Source: Bacteroidales bacterium (GTDB taxonomy: Bacteria; Bacteroidota; Bacteroidia; Bacteroidales; UBA932). Taken from it: a stretch of DNA of 11,903 bases. A model generated the notes under the pieces. That model had not been told where the DNA came from, made no database searches, and was given only the letters and a program-made list of their open reading frames with translations. The position numbers and the translations under genes are program-made. The stretch spans positions 1 through 11,903 of the forward strand of contig JAILAO010000116.1 in assembly GCA_024681565.1 (NCBI GenBank), in the 5' to 3' direction. This document shows positions 1 through 7,391 of this stretch, piece after piece (position 1 is the stretch's first letter; every line of letters starts with the position of its first letter).

Positions 1-485
1 TATCCCAGTTCAGCAAGCGCATCAACCAGCAGGAAGATGTCAACGAGGAATTCCTGCTGGACATCAACCAGCTGCAGGAAAACGCGATGATCGTCCGCGA
101 AAACGTCGTGGACAAGCAGCGCCTCATCTCCAACATCCTCAAGAGCCGCAGGGGCCCCAAGGATCCGGAGCTGCGCAACGACCTGGCCATCATCCTCCAG
201 GACATCGCCTCCCTGATCAACCACACCAACTTCACCTTCGAGCGGCTCGAATATCTGCAGGATACGGTCCTCGGCATCATCAACCTCGACCAGAACAACA
301 TCATGAAGATTTTCACCTTCGTGTCCCTGTTGCTGATGCCGGCCACGCTCGTGGCGAGTTTCTACGGGATGAACGTCACCCTGCCCTTCGCCGACAAATG
401 GTGGGCCTGGCTGGCGCTGTTCCTGTTGATGGCCTGTCTGGTCATCAGCATCTGGATCATCTTCAAGCGAAAGAAAATGCTTTAA
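1..485 (+). CDS. corA: CorA-type Mg2+/Co2+ transporter, C-terminal part (5' truncated)
   Basis: The reading frame is open from the window edge (first full codon at position 3) and ends at TAA 483-485, giving 160 visible codons. The true start lies upstream; the ATG at 87 is internal. The visible part has a long helical, Q/N/E-rich stretch typical of the CorA stalk helix, then a first membrane segment (about nt 306-362) ending in YGMN. The GMN triplet at 366-374 is the signature of the CorA selectivity filter. A short acidic loop follows, then a second membrane segment (about 405-465) and a basic tail (FKRKKML). This is the standard two-TM CorA end. Family knowledge: a homopentameric inner-membrane channel taking up Mg2+ (also Co2+/Ni2+). 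A terminator follows directly, so it is probably the last gene of its transcript. Assignment to the family is firm; metal preference is not shown by sequence. Confidence 0.93.
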   Translation, partial: SQFSKRINQQEDVNEEFLLDINQLQENAMIVRENVVDKQRLISNILKSRRGPKDPELRNDLAIILQDIASLINHTNFTFERLEYLQDTVLGIINLDQNNIMKIFTFVSLLLMPATLVASFYGMNVTLPFADKWWAWLALFLLMACLVISIWIIFKRKKML

Positions 486-490
486 GCGGA

Positions 491-528
491 CGGGGCGCAA
501 TCCAATTTGCACCCCGTTTCTTTTTTTC
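491..528 (+). terminator. Rho-independent terminator after corA
   Basis: The arms 491-500 (cggggcgcaa) and 507-516 (ttgcaccccg) pair over 10 positions with one internal C/A mismatch and a 6-nt loop. An almost pure T tract follows at 517-527 (one C). It lies 5 nt after the corA stop, in the right place and orientation to end that transcript. Confidence 0.82.
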
Positions 529-537
529 GTATCTTTA
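506..537 (+). promoter_or_regulatory. Bacteroidetes-type promoter for the GH2 beta-galactosidase
   Basis: TATCTTTA at 530-537 matches the Bacteroidetes -7 consensus TAnnTTTG at all but the last base. TTTG at 506-509, 20 nt upstream, matches the -33 element. A start near 543 would leave a leader of only about 13 nt before the ATG at 557. The -33 element lies inside the 3' arm of the corA terminator. The match is by eye. Confidence 0.55.
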
Positions 538-556
538 AAAACTAAAACGATAATCG

Positions 557-3517
557 ATGAAAAGAATCCTTTCTGTTCTGCTCGCCCTGGCGGCCGCGGC
601 CCCGGGCGTTTTAGCTGCCGAAGACTGGCAGGACCCGTCCGTGAACCAGCGGAACCGCGCGCCGATGCATGCCACCCTGTGCAGCGACAGCCCCCGGCTC
701 TCGCTGGAGGGAATCTGGAAATTCCAATGGTACGAAACCCCCGACGCGCGCTCGCGCGATTTCTATAAGGTAGGCCTGGACGATTCGGCATGGGGCCGGA
801 TGCCCGTTCCCGGCATGTGGGAGATCAACGGCTACGGCGAACCGCTTTATGTCAATGCAGGCTATGCCTGGCGCGGCCACTACAAGACCCAGCCGCCCAT
901 GCCGCCCACGGAGCACAATTATGTAGGACAATACCGCCGCAGCTTCGCCATCCCGGCAGACTGGAGCGGACGGGACATCTTCCTGTCCATCGGTTCCGCC
1001 ACATCCAACCTGCGCGTGTGGGTGGACGGCAAGGAAGTCGGTTACAGCGAAGACAGCAAGCTGGAAGCCCGTTTCGACATCACCAAATATGTCAAGCCCG
1101 GCCGGGAGGCGCTGATCGCCCTGGAGATCTTCCGCTGGTGTGACGGCTCCTACCTGGAGGACCAGGATTTCTGGCGCTATGCCGGTATCGCCCGCGAGTG
1201 CTATCTGGAAGCCCGGCCCAAGGCCCGCATCGAAAATATCCGCGTGACGGCCGGGATGGACGGCAGCTACACCTTCAACACGACACTCAGCAAAGGCGCC
1301 AAGGGCGTGAAGTATTATCTCTCCGGTCCCGGCTGTCCCGAACGGGAGGTCGAAGCGGCCGGCCGGGTGGCGAACCCCCGGCTCTGGAGCGCCGAGGAGC
1401 CGAACCTTTACCACCTGCGCGCCGTCTGTATTCCCGGCAAGGGAGCGTCCGAGACGGTAGAACTCGATTTCGGCTTCCGCGAGACCCGGATCTCCGGCGG
1501 CCAGTTGCTGGTCAACGGAAAGCCCGTCCTGATCAAGGGCGCCGACCGCCACGAGATGTCCGCCACCGGCGGCTATGTGGTCACCGTGGAAGAGATGGTC
1601 GAGGACATCCGCATCATGAAGGAACTCAACATCAATACGGTCCGCACCAGCCATTACCCCAACGACCCGCGCTGGCTGTCGCTCTGCGACCGCTACGGCC
1701 TCTACGTCATCGACGAGGCCAACATCGAGTCGCACGGCATGGGTTATGGCGAGCGCACGCTCGCCAAAGAGCCGGCCTACGCCCAGATGCACATGGAGCG
1801 CGTACAGCGGATGGCGGAACGGGATGTCAACCATCCGAGCATCATCGTCTGGAGTCTGGGCAACGAAGCCGGCAACGGTCCCAACTTCGAAGCCGCCTAT
1901 GACTGGCTGAAGGGATGGGATCCGACCCGGCCCGTGCAGTACGAACGGGCGGAACTCGGACGCAATACGGATATCTACTGCCCGATGTATGCCGGTTACG
2001 AGCGCATCGTCGAGTATGCGAAGAGCAACCCGGAGCGCCCGCTCATCCAGTGCGAGTACGCCCATGCGATGGGCAACTCGATGGGTGGATTCGAGGACTA
2101 CTGGGACCTTTACCGGCAGTACCCCGCCCTGCAGGGCGGCTGCATCTGGGATTTCGTGGACCAGGCGGTCCGCTGGCCGTCGGCCAAGTCCCGCTGGGGC
2201 TACATCTACGCTTTCGGCGGTGACTTCAACGACTACGACCCGTCGGACAACTCTTTCATCTGCAACGGCATCATCGCCGCCGACCGCAGCCTGCATCCGC
2301 ACGCCTGGGAGGTCCGCCACGGTTATCGCTCCATCCTGACCTCCGCTACGCCGCAGGACGCGATGAACGGACATGTCCAGGTCTATAACGAGAATTTCTT
2401 CATCGACCTCGGCCGCTACCTGATGCGCTGGGAGGTCATCGCCGACGGCCAGGCCGTCCTGGCCGGCCAGCTGGACGCCCCGAAAGCCGCGCCGCAGCAG
2501 ACGCTGACCGCGGACCTGGGCTTCCGCAAAGCGGATCTGGATGCCATCCCGGGTGAACTTTATCTTAATGTCAGCTACGTGCTGCGCCATGCGGACAGCC
2601 TGCTGCCGGCCGGAACGGAAGTCGCCTACGACCAGATCCCGCTGCGCGAGGCGCCTTACCGCGTCACGGCGGCGGACCTCCGCGGCCGCCGGTGGGAGGC
2701 GGATTTCGACCCGGTCACGGGCGCGCTCTGCTCCTACAAGCTGGAAGGCAAGCAACTGCTCGCCGCACCGCTGATGCCCTGCTTCGGCCGGGCCGTGACC
2801 GAAAACGACCTCGGCGCCCACCTGGAGCGCCGGATGGGCGAATGGCTCTATCCGAGCTTCCGCGTCAGTTCCCTGAACAAAAAGGAAAACTGCGTGGATG
2901 TGGTCTATGAACTGGGCGATGGCCTGGCCACCGTAGCGATGCAGTATGCCCTCGGGGCAGACGGCACCATCACCGTGACGGAGCAGATGACCGCCGTCCG
3001 AGAAGGTGCCCCCGAGCTCTTCCGCTTCGGTGTGGAGTTCGCCATGCCCGGCAGTTTCAACGAGCTGGAATTCTATGGGAAAGGCCCCTTCGAGAACTAC
3101 ATCGACCGCCAGCGTGCGGCGAAGGTCGGCGTGTGGAAACAGTCCGTGGCGGAGCAGTACCACTACGGCTATGTCCGTCCGCAGGAGTCCGGCACCCATG
3201 TGAGCATGCGCTGGATGCGCGTGACGGATGCCGCCGGCTGCGGCTTCGAGATCTCATCCCCGGAGAAGTTCTCCGCTTCCGCGCTGCCTTTCGGCCGCCG
3301 GGACATCGACCTGTCCGTCAGCGGCGGCGCCCGGGGCGACCATGGCGACCAACGTCATTCCCCGGAACTCAAAGAGGACGGCCTGACCCACCTCAACGTG
3401 GACCTCGTCCAGATGGGACTCGGCTGCATCACCTCCTGGGGTGCACTGCCGCGGGAGCAGTACCGCATCAAGGCCGAACCGCGCGTGTTCACCTTCGTTG
3501 TCAAACCGCTGCTGTAG
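557..3517 (+). CDS. Secreted GH2 beta-galactosidase (LacZ architecture)
   Basis: A 986-residue glycoside hydrolase family 2 enzyme releasing terminal beta-galactose. A signal peptide (MKRIL, hydrophobic Ala/Leu core, cleavage near residue 20) sends it to the periplasm or beyond. Domain order fits LacZ: sugar-binding jelly roll (about 45-215, with GSYLEDQDFWR), Ig-like domain (220-315), TIM barrel (320-610), linker Ig domain, and Bgal small-chain domain (about 700-986, with GKGPFENYIDR). Key residues visible: H332 (DRHE), H366 (SHYP), E391 and H393 (NIESHG), acid/base E437 (WSLGNEAG) and nucleophile E500 (CEYAHAMGNS). All catalytic positions are intact and the length is near the 1,023 residues of E. 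coli LacZ. In this neighbourhood a role on galactan side chains of rhamnogalacturonan-I is plausible, but that is inference; GH2 specificity cannot be read from motifs. It appears monocistronic, between a terminator/promoter and a strong hairpin. Confidence 0.95.
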   Translation: MKRILSVLLALAAAAPGVLAAEDWQDPSVNQRNRAPMHATLCSDSPRLSLEGIWKFQWYETPDARSRDFYKVGLDDSAWGRMPVPGMWEINGYGEPLYVNAGYAWRGHYKTQPPMPPTEHNYVGQYRRSFAIPADWSGRDIFLSIGSATSNLRVWVDGKEVGYSEDSKLEARFDITKYVKPGREALIALEIFRWCDGSYLEDQDFWRYAGIARECYLEARPKARIENIRVTAGMDGSYTFNTTLSKGAKGVKYYLSGPGCPEREVEAAGRVANPRLWSAEEPNLYHLRAVCIPGKGASETVELDFGFRETRISGGQLLVNGKPVLIKGADRHEMSATGGYVVTVEEMVEDIRIMKELNINTVRTSHYPNDPRWLSLCDRYGLYVIDEANIESHGMGYGERTLAKEPAYAQMHMERVQRMAERDVNHPSIIVWSLGNEAGNGPNFEAAYDWLKGWDPTRPVQYERAELGRNTDIYCPMYAGYERIVEYAKSNPERPLIQCEYAHAMGNSMGGFEDYWDLYRQYPALQGGCIWDFVDQAVRWPSAKSRWGYIYAFGGDFNDYDPSDNSFICNGIIAADRSLHPHAWEVRHGYRSILTSATPQDAMNGHVQVYNENFFIDLGRYLMRWEVIADGQAVLAGQLDAPKAAPQQTLTADLGFRKADLDAIPGELYLNVSYVLRHADSLLPAGTEVAYDQIPLREAPYRVTAADLRGRRWEADFDPVTGALCSYKLEGKQLLAAPLMPCFGRAVTENDLGAHLERRMGEWLYPSFRVSSLNKKENCVDVVYELGDGLATVAMQYALGADGTITVTEQMTAVREGAPELFRFGVEFAMPGSFNELEFYGKGPFENYIDRQRAAKVGVWKQSVAEQYHYGYVRPQESGTHVSMRWMRVTDAAGCGFEISSPEKFSASALPFGRRDIDLSVSGGARGDHGDQRHSPELKEDGLTHLNVDLVQMGLGCITSWGALPREQYRIKAEPRVFTFVVKPLL

Positions 3518-3528
3518 AACATCTTGCA

Positions 3529-3579
3529 TGACAAAGAGAACGGCCCCGGAGAAGAACTCCGGGGCCGTTCTCTTTGTCA
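3529..3579. terminator. Bidirectional terminator between convergent genes (perfect 23-bp hairpin)
   Basis: Arms 3529-3551 and 3557-3579 are perfect reverse complements with a 5-nt loop (aagaa). The centre of the stem is GC-rich (cggccccggag) and the outer part is A/T-rich (caaagagaa on one side, ttctctttg on the other), giving a U-rich 3' flank on either strand. It sits between the stops of the GH2 gene (3517) and the aldolase (3590), so it can end both transcripts. Confidence 0.88.
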
Positions 3580-3589
3580 GCGCTGAAGC

Positions 3590-4594
3590 TTAGCGGGCCT
3601 TGCCGTTGGAGCCGAGCACATTCATGATCTTGTGGATGTACATCTTCTTCATCTCCTCGCGGGCCGGCTTGAGATACTGGCGGGGATCGAAATGACCCGG
3701 ATTCTCAGCGAGGTGCTTGCGGATGGCACCGGTCATCGCCAGACGGGAGTCGGAGTCGATGTTGATCTTGCAGACGGCGCTCTTGGCGGCCTTGCGGAGC
3801 TGCTCCTCGGGAATGCCGACGGCGTTGGGGAGCTTGCCACCGTACTGGTTGCACATGTCCACATACTCCTGCGGGACGGAAGAGGATCCGTGAAGCACGA
3901 TCGGGAAGCCCGGAAGCTTCTTCTCGATGGCCTTCAGCACGTCGAACGCGAGGGGCGGCGGGACCAGACGGCCGGTCTGCGGGTCGCGGGTGCACTGCTC
4001 CGGGGTGAACTTGTAGGCACCGTGGGAAGTACCGATGGAGATGGCGAGGGAGTCGCACTTGGTCTTCTTGACGAAGTCGATCACTTCCTCGGGCTTGGTG
4101 TAGTGGGAAACCTCGGAGGACACCTCATCCTCGACACCGGCGAGCACGCCGAGTTCAGCCTCGACGGTCACGTCGTACTTGTGGGCATAGTTGACAACCT
4201 TGCGGGTCAGCTTGACGTTCTCTTCGTAAGGAAGGGAAGAAGCATCGATCATCACGGAAGAGAAACCGAAGTCCACGCAGCTCTTGCAGAGCTCGTAGCT
4301 GTCACCGTGGTCGAGATGAAGGACGATCTGGGGTTTTTTCCAGCCGAGCTCCTTGGCATACTCCACGGCACCCTGGGCCATGTAGCGGAGAAGCGTCTGG
4401 TTGGCGTAGTTGCGGGCGCCTTTGGACACCTGGAGGATGACCGGAGACTTGGTCTCTGCGGAAGCCATGATGATGGCCTGCAGCTGCTCCATGTTGTTGA
4501 AATTGAAAGCGGGGATGGCGTAGCCTCCCTTGACGGCTTTAGCGAACATCTCACGGGTGTTCACAAGGCCCAGTTCTTTGTAGGAAACCTTCAT
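3590..4594 (-). CDS. fba: Class II fructose-1,6-bisphosphate aldolase
   Basis: A 334-residue cytoplasmic zinc aldolase that splits fructose 1,6-bisphosphate into dihydroxyacetone phosphate and glyceraldehyde 3-phosphate in glycolysis and works in reverse in gluconeogenesis. The fold signatures are all visible: the LHLDHGDSY block (residues 92-100) with catalytic Asp95 and zinc ligand His96, VEAELG (144-149), SIGTSHGAYKF (186-196) with ligand His191, VLHGSSS (233-239) with ligand His235, and NIDSDSRLA (278-286) in the phosphate-binding region. The length matches what I know of Bacteroidetes class II aldolases. The start ATG (4592-4594) gives the expected MKVSYKELGL N-terminus. No signal peptide. 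It stands alone on the minus strand, divergent from gmk and convergent with the beta-galactosidase, with its own promoter and terminator. Confidence 0.97.
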   Translation of the reverse strand: MKVSYKELGLVNTREMFAKAVKGGYAIPAFNFNNMEQLQAIIMASAETKSPVILQVSKGARNYANQTLLRYMAQGAVEYAKELGWKKPQIVLHLDHGDSYELCKSCVDFGFSSVMIDASSLPYEENVKLTRKVVNYAHKYDVTVEAELGVLAGVEDEVSSEVSHYTKPEEVIDFVKKTKCDSLAISIGTSHGAYKFTPEQCTRDPQTGRLVPPPLAFDVLKAIEKKLPGFPIVLHGSSSVPQEYVDMCNQYGGKLPNAVGIPEEQLRKAAKSAVCKINIDSDSRLAMTGAIRKHLAENPGHFDPRQYLKPAREEMKKMYIHKIMNVLGSNGKAR

Positions 4595-4620
4595 AAAAAA
4601 TAATATGATTTGAAACTAAC

Positions 4621-4653
4621 TTTCAGTAAATCGTGCAAAAATAGTTATTTTTG
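4621..4653 (+). promoter_or_regulatory. Bacteroidetes-type promoter for the gmk-nadD operon
   Basis: TATTTTTG at 4646-4653 matches the -7 consensus exactly. TTTC at 4621-4624, 21 nt upstream, is a near match to the -33 TTTG. Transcription would begin close to 4660, about 10 nt before the gmk ATG at 4670. A short hairpin (TGTGG 4652-4656 with CCACA 4663-4667) lies over the start region; I do not assign it a role. Confidence 0.6.
4636..4643 (-). promoter_or_regulatory. Divergent -7 promoter element for fba
   Basis: On the minus strand this reads TATTTTTG, a full match to the Bacteroidetes -7 consensus TAnnTTTG, 41 nt upstream of the aldolase ATG. A start near 4629 would give a leader of about 35 nt that is very A/T-rich. 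No convincing TTTG -33 element is found 19-21 nt upstream (around 4663-4667), so support comes from the -7 site and its position. Confidence 0.5.
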
Positions 4654-4669
4654 TGGAAAAGACCACATA

Positions 4670-5239
4670 ATGCAAGGCAAAGTCATCATCTTTTCTGCTC
4701 CGTCCGGCGCCGGTAAAAGCACCGTCGTAAACCACCTGCTGGGCATCCACCCGGAGTTCGAGTTTTCAATATCAGCTACTTCCCGCGCCCCGCGCGGCAG
4801 TGAGAAGGACGGCGTGGAGTATTATTTCATCGATGCAGAACGATTTCGCGAACTGATCGCCGCAGACGCCTTCATCGAATATGAAGAAGTCTATGAGGAC
4901 CGTTTCTACGGTACGCTCAAGAGCGAGGTGGAGCGCATCTGGTCCAAAGGCAACGTCATCATCTTCGACGTCGATGTCAAGGGCGGGGTCAATCTCAAGA
5001 AATATTTCGGCGAAGCCGCCCTGTCGGTACTGATCGTTCCTCCGGACATGGAGGTGCTGGAGAAACGCCTGCGCGGCCGGGGCACCGACAGCGAAGAAGC
5101 CATCCGCGAGCGGCTGGACAAGGCCGCCTGGGAGCTGGAATTCGCCGCAGGCAAATTCGACGTCGACCTGGTCAACGATAAACTGGAGGACACTTTCGCG
5201 CAGGCGGAAGCCCTCGTAGATTCCTTCCTATGCGTATAG
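4670..5239 (+). CDS. gmk: Guanylate kinase
   Basis: A 189-residue cytoplasmic kinase that transfers phosphate from ATP to GMP (or dGMP) to make GDP, an essential step of purine nucleotide synthesis. The P-loop SAPSGAGKST is at residues 9-18. The GMP-binding region SATSRAPRGSEKDGVEYYF is at 35-53, with R39 and R42, and is followed by E70 and Y80 (FIEYEEVYEDRFYGT). DVDVKGGVNLKK corresponds to the conserved DIDVQGA region. RLRGRGTDSEEAIRERL is the lid. The length is normal. A longer in-frame ATG exists at 4610, but the -7 promoter lies downstream of it and the extra 20 residues match no kinase N-terminus, so 4670 is chosen. The 3' end overlaps nadD by 10 nt, indicating translational coupling. 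Confidence 0.96.
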   Translation: MQGKVIIFSAPSGAGKSTVVNHLLGIHPEFEFSISATSRAPRGSEKDGVEYYFIDAERFRELIAADAFIEYEEVYEDRFYGTLKSEVERIWSKGNVIIFDVDVKGGVNLKKYFGEAALSVLIVPPDMEVLEKRLRGRGTDSEEAIRERLDKAAWELEFAAGKFDVDLVNDKLEDTFAQAEALVDSFLCV

Positions 5240-5865
5240 CCGTCTATTCCGGCTCCTTCGACCCGCTCCACATCGGCCACCAGGCCATCATGGAGCGGCT
5301 GACCCAGACCAGCGAGTTCGATTGGGTTTACCTCGTCATCTCCCCGCAGAACCCGTTCAAGGACCCTTCCAAGGCCCTCTCCGCGGAGCGGCGCTACCGG
5401 GCGGCCATCGAAGCCGTGCGGCGTCATCCCGAACTGCATGTCTGGGTGGACAACATCGAGCTGGAGATGCCGGCGCCCACCTATACGATCAAGACCCTCG
5501 ACGCCCTCAAGGAACGGGAGCCCGAGAATGATTTCACCCTGGTCATCGGGGCGGACAACCTCCAGAGCATCCACCGCTGGCGGGATGCCCCCCGGATCCT
5601 CGGAGAATACGGCATCGCCGTCTATCCCCGCAAGGGCTACGACATGGAGCAGATGCGCCGGATGCTCTTCGAGGAATGCCGCCATTTCCCCGTCCCCTAT
5701 GTCCTCGACGCATCCCAGGGCGCAGCCCCCGACAACGTCAGCCTGGAGGAGCTCGACCGGCTCTACAACATCCGGCTCATCGACGCCCCCATCATAGATA
5801 TCTCCTCCACCCGCATCCGGGAAATGCAAGCGCGGGGCGAGGACGTTTCCAAGTATCTGATGTAA
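5230..5865 (+). CDS. nadD: Nicotinate-nucleotide adenylyltransferase
   Basis: A 211-residue cytoplasmic nucleotidyltransferase that joins nicotinate mononucleotide and ATP to deamido-NAD+ in NAD synthesis. The HxGH-type N-terminus is clear: GSFDPLHIGH at residues 8-17. Further family blocks are the TYTIKTLDAL segment, VIGADNLQSIHRWRDAPRI, and the C-terminal ISSTRIR at 191-197, which binds the ATP phosphates. No signal peptide or extra domain. The ATG at 5230 lies inside the last codons of gmk in another frame, and the residues straight after it (MRIAVYSGSFDP) are the proper N-terminus. gmk next to nadD is, to my knowledge, a frequent pairing in Bacteroidetes. The next gene begins 22 nt after the stop with no terminator between. 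Confidence 0.96.
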   Translation: MRIAVYSGSFDPLHIGHQAIMERLTQTSEFDWVYLVISPQNPFKDPSKALSAERRYRAAIEAVRRHPELHVWVDNIELEMPAPTYTIKTLDALKEREPENDFTLVIGADNLQSIHRWRDAPRILGEYGIAVYPRKGYDMEQMRRMLFEECRHFPVPYVLDASQGAAPDNVSLEELDRLYNIRLIDAPIIDISSTRIREMQARGEDVSKYLM

Positions 5866-5887
5866 AACCAAATATCCACCGTTTCCC

Positions 5888-7387
5888 ATGAAAACCAAAT
5901 TCTTCCTTGCTTTTCTGCCCCTGCTGGCCGCATGCGCCCAGGACCCGGTTACCTACTTCCCCGCCAAAGGCGCGGACGACGTCAACCCGGACACGCACCT
6001 GGTGCTTACTTTCCCCGAACCGCCCGTCCGCGGCGAAGCGGGCTTCATCCGCATCTTCGACGCCCGGAGCGGCGCGTGCGTGGACAGTCTCGACCTGAGT
6101 CTGCCCGACGGCCTGACCCAGAGCCGCCAGTACGGCCCCGACTGCGTCTATACGCCGGTCCCCTACGATTATAGCCGGGACGTCGTCGCCACCAACAAGA
6201 ACACCCTCCCGGGAACGCCGTCGGGCGTCGCCGAACCTACCCCGCGCGACATGCAGCTGACCATCATCGGCGGATTCACGGACGGTTTCCGTTTCCACCC
6301 GGTCATCATCCACGACAATACCGCCACGATCTATCCCCACAACAACCTGCTCGAGTACGGCCACGACTACTACGTGACCATCGATCCGGGCGCACTGGTA
6401 TGCGGGGAGTTCCAAGGCGTGAAAAAAGGGGCCTGGAAATTCTCCACCAAGGCCTCCGGTCCCGCCGATTCCCGCCACCTGACCGTCTCGGCGGACGGCA
6501 GCGCGGACTTCAATACCGTCCAGGGGGCGCTTGACGCCGTGCCCGACTTCTGCAGCGATACGACCTGGATCACGGTCGCCGCCGGCGATTACGAAGAACT
6601 CGTCTACGCCCGCAACAAGACCCGCGTCGTCATCCGCGGTGCCGGCATGGACGCCACCAAGGTCCACTACGCCAACAACGAGGTCTTCAATCCGCACCCG
6701 CTGAAGGTCAAGACCAACGAATGGCCGGGGACCTTCCCGTCCCGCCGGGCGGCCTTTGCGCTGGACAACTGTTCGGACATCGTCCTCGAAGACATCTGCA
6801 TCGCGACCGACCTCTACGGCCAGGCCGAAGGTCTCCTCCTGAACGGCGAGCGCATCGCCATGTACCGCGTGCGCATCATCGGCTCGGGTGACGCCCTCCA
6901 GGCCAACGGCACCGTCTATATGCAGGACAGCGAGCTCATCGGTGACGGGGACACCATCCTCGGCCGGGGCAGCCTGTTCGCCTACCACAGCAAATTCTAC
7001 AACCACGGCGGTCCCTTCTCCTGGGTCCGCAACGTCAAGCCCGCACACGGCGACGTCTTCGTGGAATGCCATTTCGAGGGCCTGGCCGACCGGCCCGCCG
7101 ATTACGGCCGGACCAACAGGAACGGAGCCTCGATCTATCCCGATGCCGAATTCGTGGTCATCAACTGCACCACACGCCACTTCAACCCGCAGGGCTGGAG
7201 CGCCATCGGAGAGAAGAGCGCCACGATGCTCGAGTTCCAGACCCGCGACGCGGACAGCGGCGAACTGGTGGATGTATCCAAACGCCACAAGTTCTCCCGC
7301 CAGCTGGACGCGAAAAAAGACGCCGCGCTGATTGCCGATTATCAGAACCCGGCCTTCGTGCTCGCCGGCTGGACCCCGAAACGCTGA
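5888..7387 (+). CDS. Pectinesterase-like lipoprotein (CE8 fold, N-terminal Big_5-like domain)
   Basis: A 499-residue exported protein expected to remove methyl esters from galacturonate in pectin. The N-terminus is a lipoprotein signal with lipobox LAAC (Cys16). Residues about 20-190 resemble a bacterial Ig-like Big_5 domain (FPAKGADDVNPDTHLVLTF to GAWKFSTK). The beta-helix starts at about 197 (ADGSADFNTVQGALDAVP) with AGDYEE and VVIRGAGMDATKV. By hand alignment to CE8 the following are kept: oxyanion Gln312 (GQAEGLLLNG), acid/base Asp335 (GDAL for the usual QDTL), nucleophile Asp355 (GDGDTILG for VDFIFG) and Arg408 (YGRTN for LGRPW). The second oxyanion Gln is Gly334 and the usual Trp is Asn410, so this is a divergent branch and substrate preference may differ. 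It sits 22 nt after nadD and 4 nt before an esterase gene. CE8 fold is fairly sure; pectin methylesterase activity is inferred. Confidence 0.85.
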   Translation: MKTKFFLAFLPLLAACAQDPVTYFPAKGADDVNPDTHLVLTFPEPPVRGEAGFIRIFDARSGACVDSLDLSLPDGLTQSRQYGPDCVYTPVPYDYSRDVVATNKNTLPGTPSGVAEPTPRDMQLTIIGGFTDGFRFHPVIIHDNTATIYPHNNLLEYGHDYYVTIDPGALVCGEFQGVKKGAWKFSTKASGPADSRHLTVSADGSADFNTVQGALDAVPDFCSDTTWITVAAGDYEELVYARNKTRVVIRGAGMDATKVHYANNEVFNPHPLKVKTNEWPGTFPSRRAAFALDNCSDIVLEDICIATDLYGQAEGLLLNGERIAMYRVRIIGSGDALQANGTVYMQDSELIGDGDTILGRGSLFAYHSKFYNHGGPFSWVRNVKPAHGDVFVECHFEGLADRPADYGRTNRNGASIYPDAEFVVINCTTRHFNPQGWSAIGEKSATMLEFQTRDADSGELVDVSKRHKFSRQLDAKKDAALIADYQNPAFVLAGWTPKR

Positions 7388-7391
7388 TACC

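Noticed and set aside
611..3199. Very long minus-strand open frame (862 codons) opposite the beta-galactosidase
   Set aside because: Its translation is low-complexity (rich in V, A, G, R, H, D) with no recognisable domain, and it mirrors the high GC third-position bias of an unmistakable GH2 gene. The similar long minus-strand frames at 5792-7456, 7182-9410 and 9815-11650 were rejected for the same reason.
3632..4603. Plus-strand open frame of 323 codons opposite the aldolase
   Set aside because: A shadow of the well-supported minus-strand fba gene; no motif and biased composition.
4610..4669. Longer N-terminus for guanylate kinase starting at ATG 4610
   Set aside because: The extra 20 residues contain no kinase sequence and the predicted -7 promoter at 4646-4653 lies downstream of this ATG.
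4906..5898. Minus-strand open frame of 330 codons opposite gmk and nadD
   Set aside because: It spans parts of two solid genes on the other strand and has no recognisable protein feature.
7332..7391. Longer N-terminus for the tandem esterase starting at ATG 7332
   Set aside because: It would overlap the pectinesterase by 56 nt and bury the signal peptide that begins at 7392.
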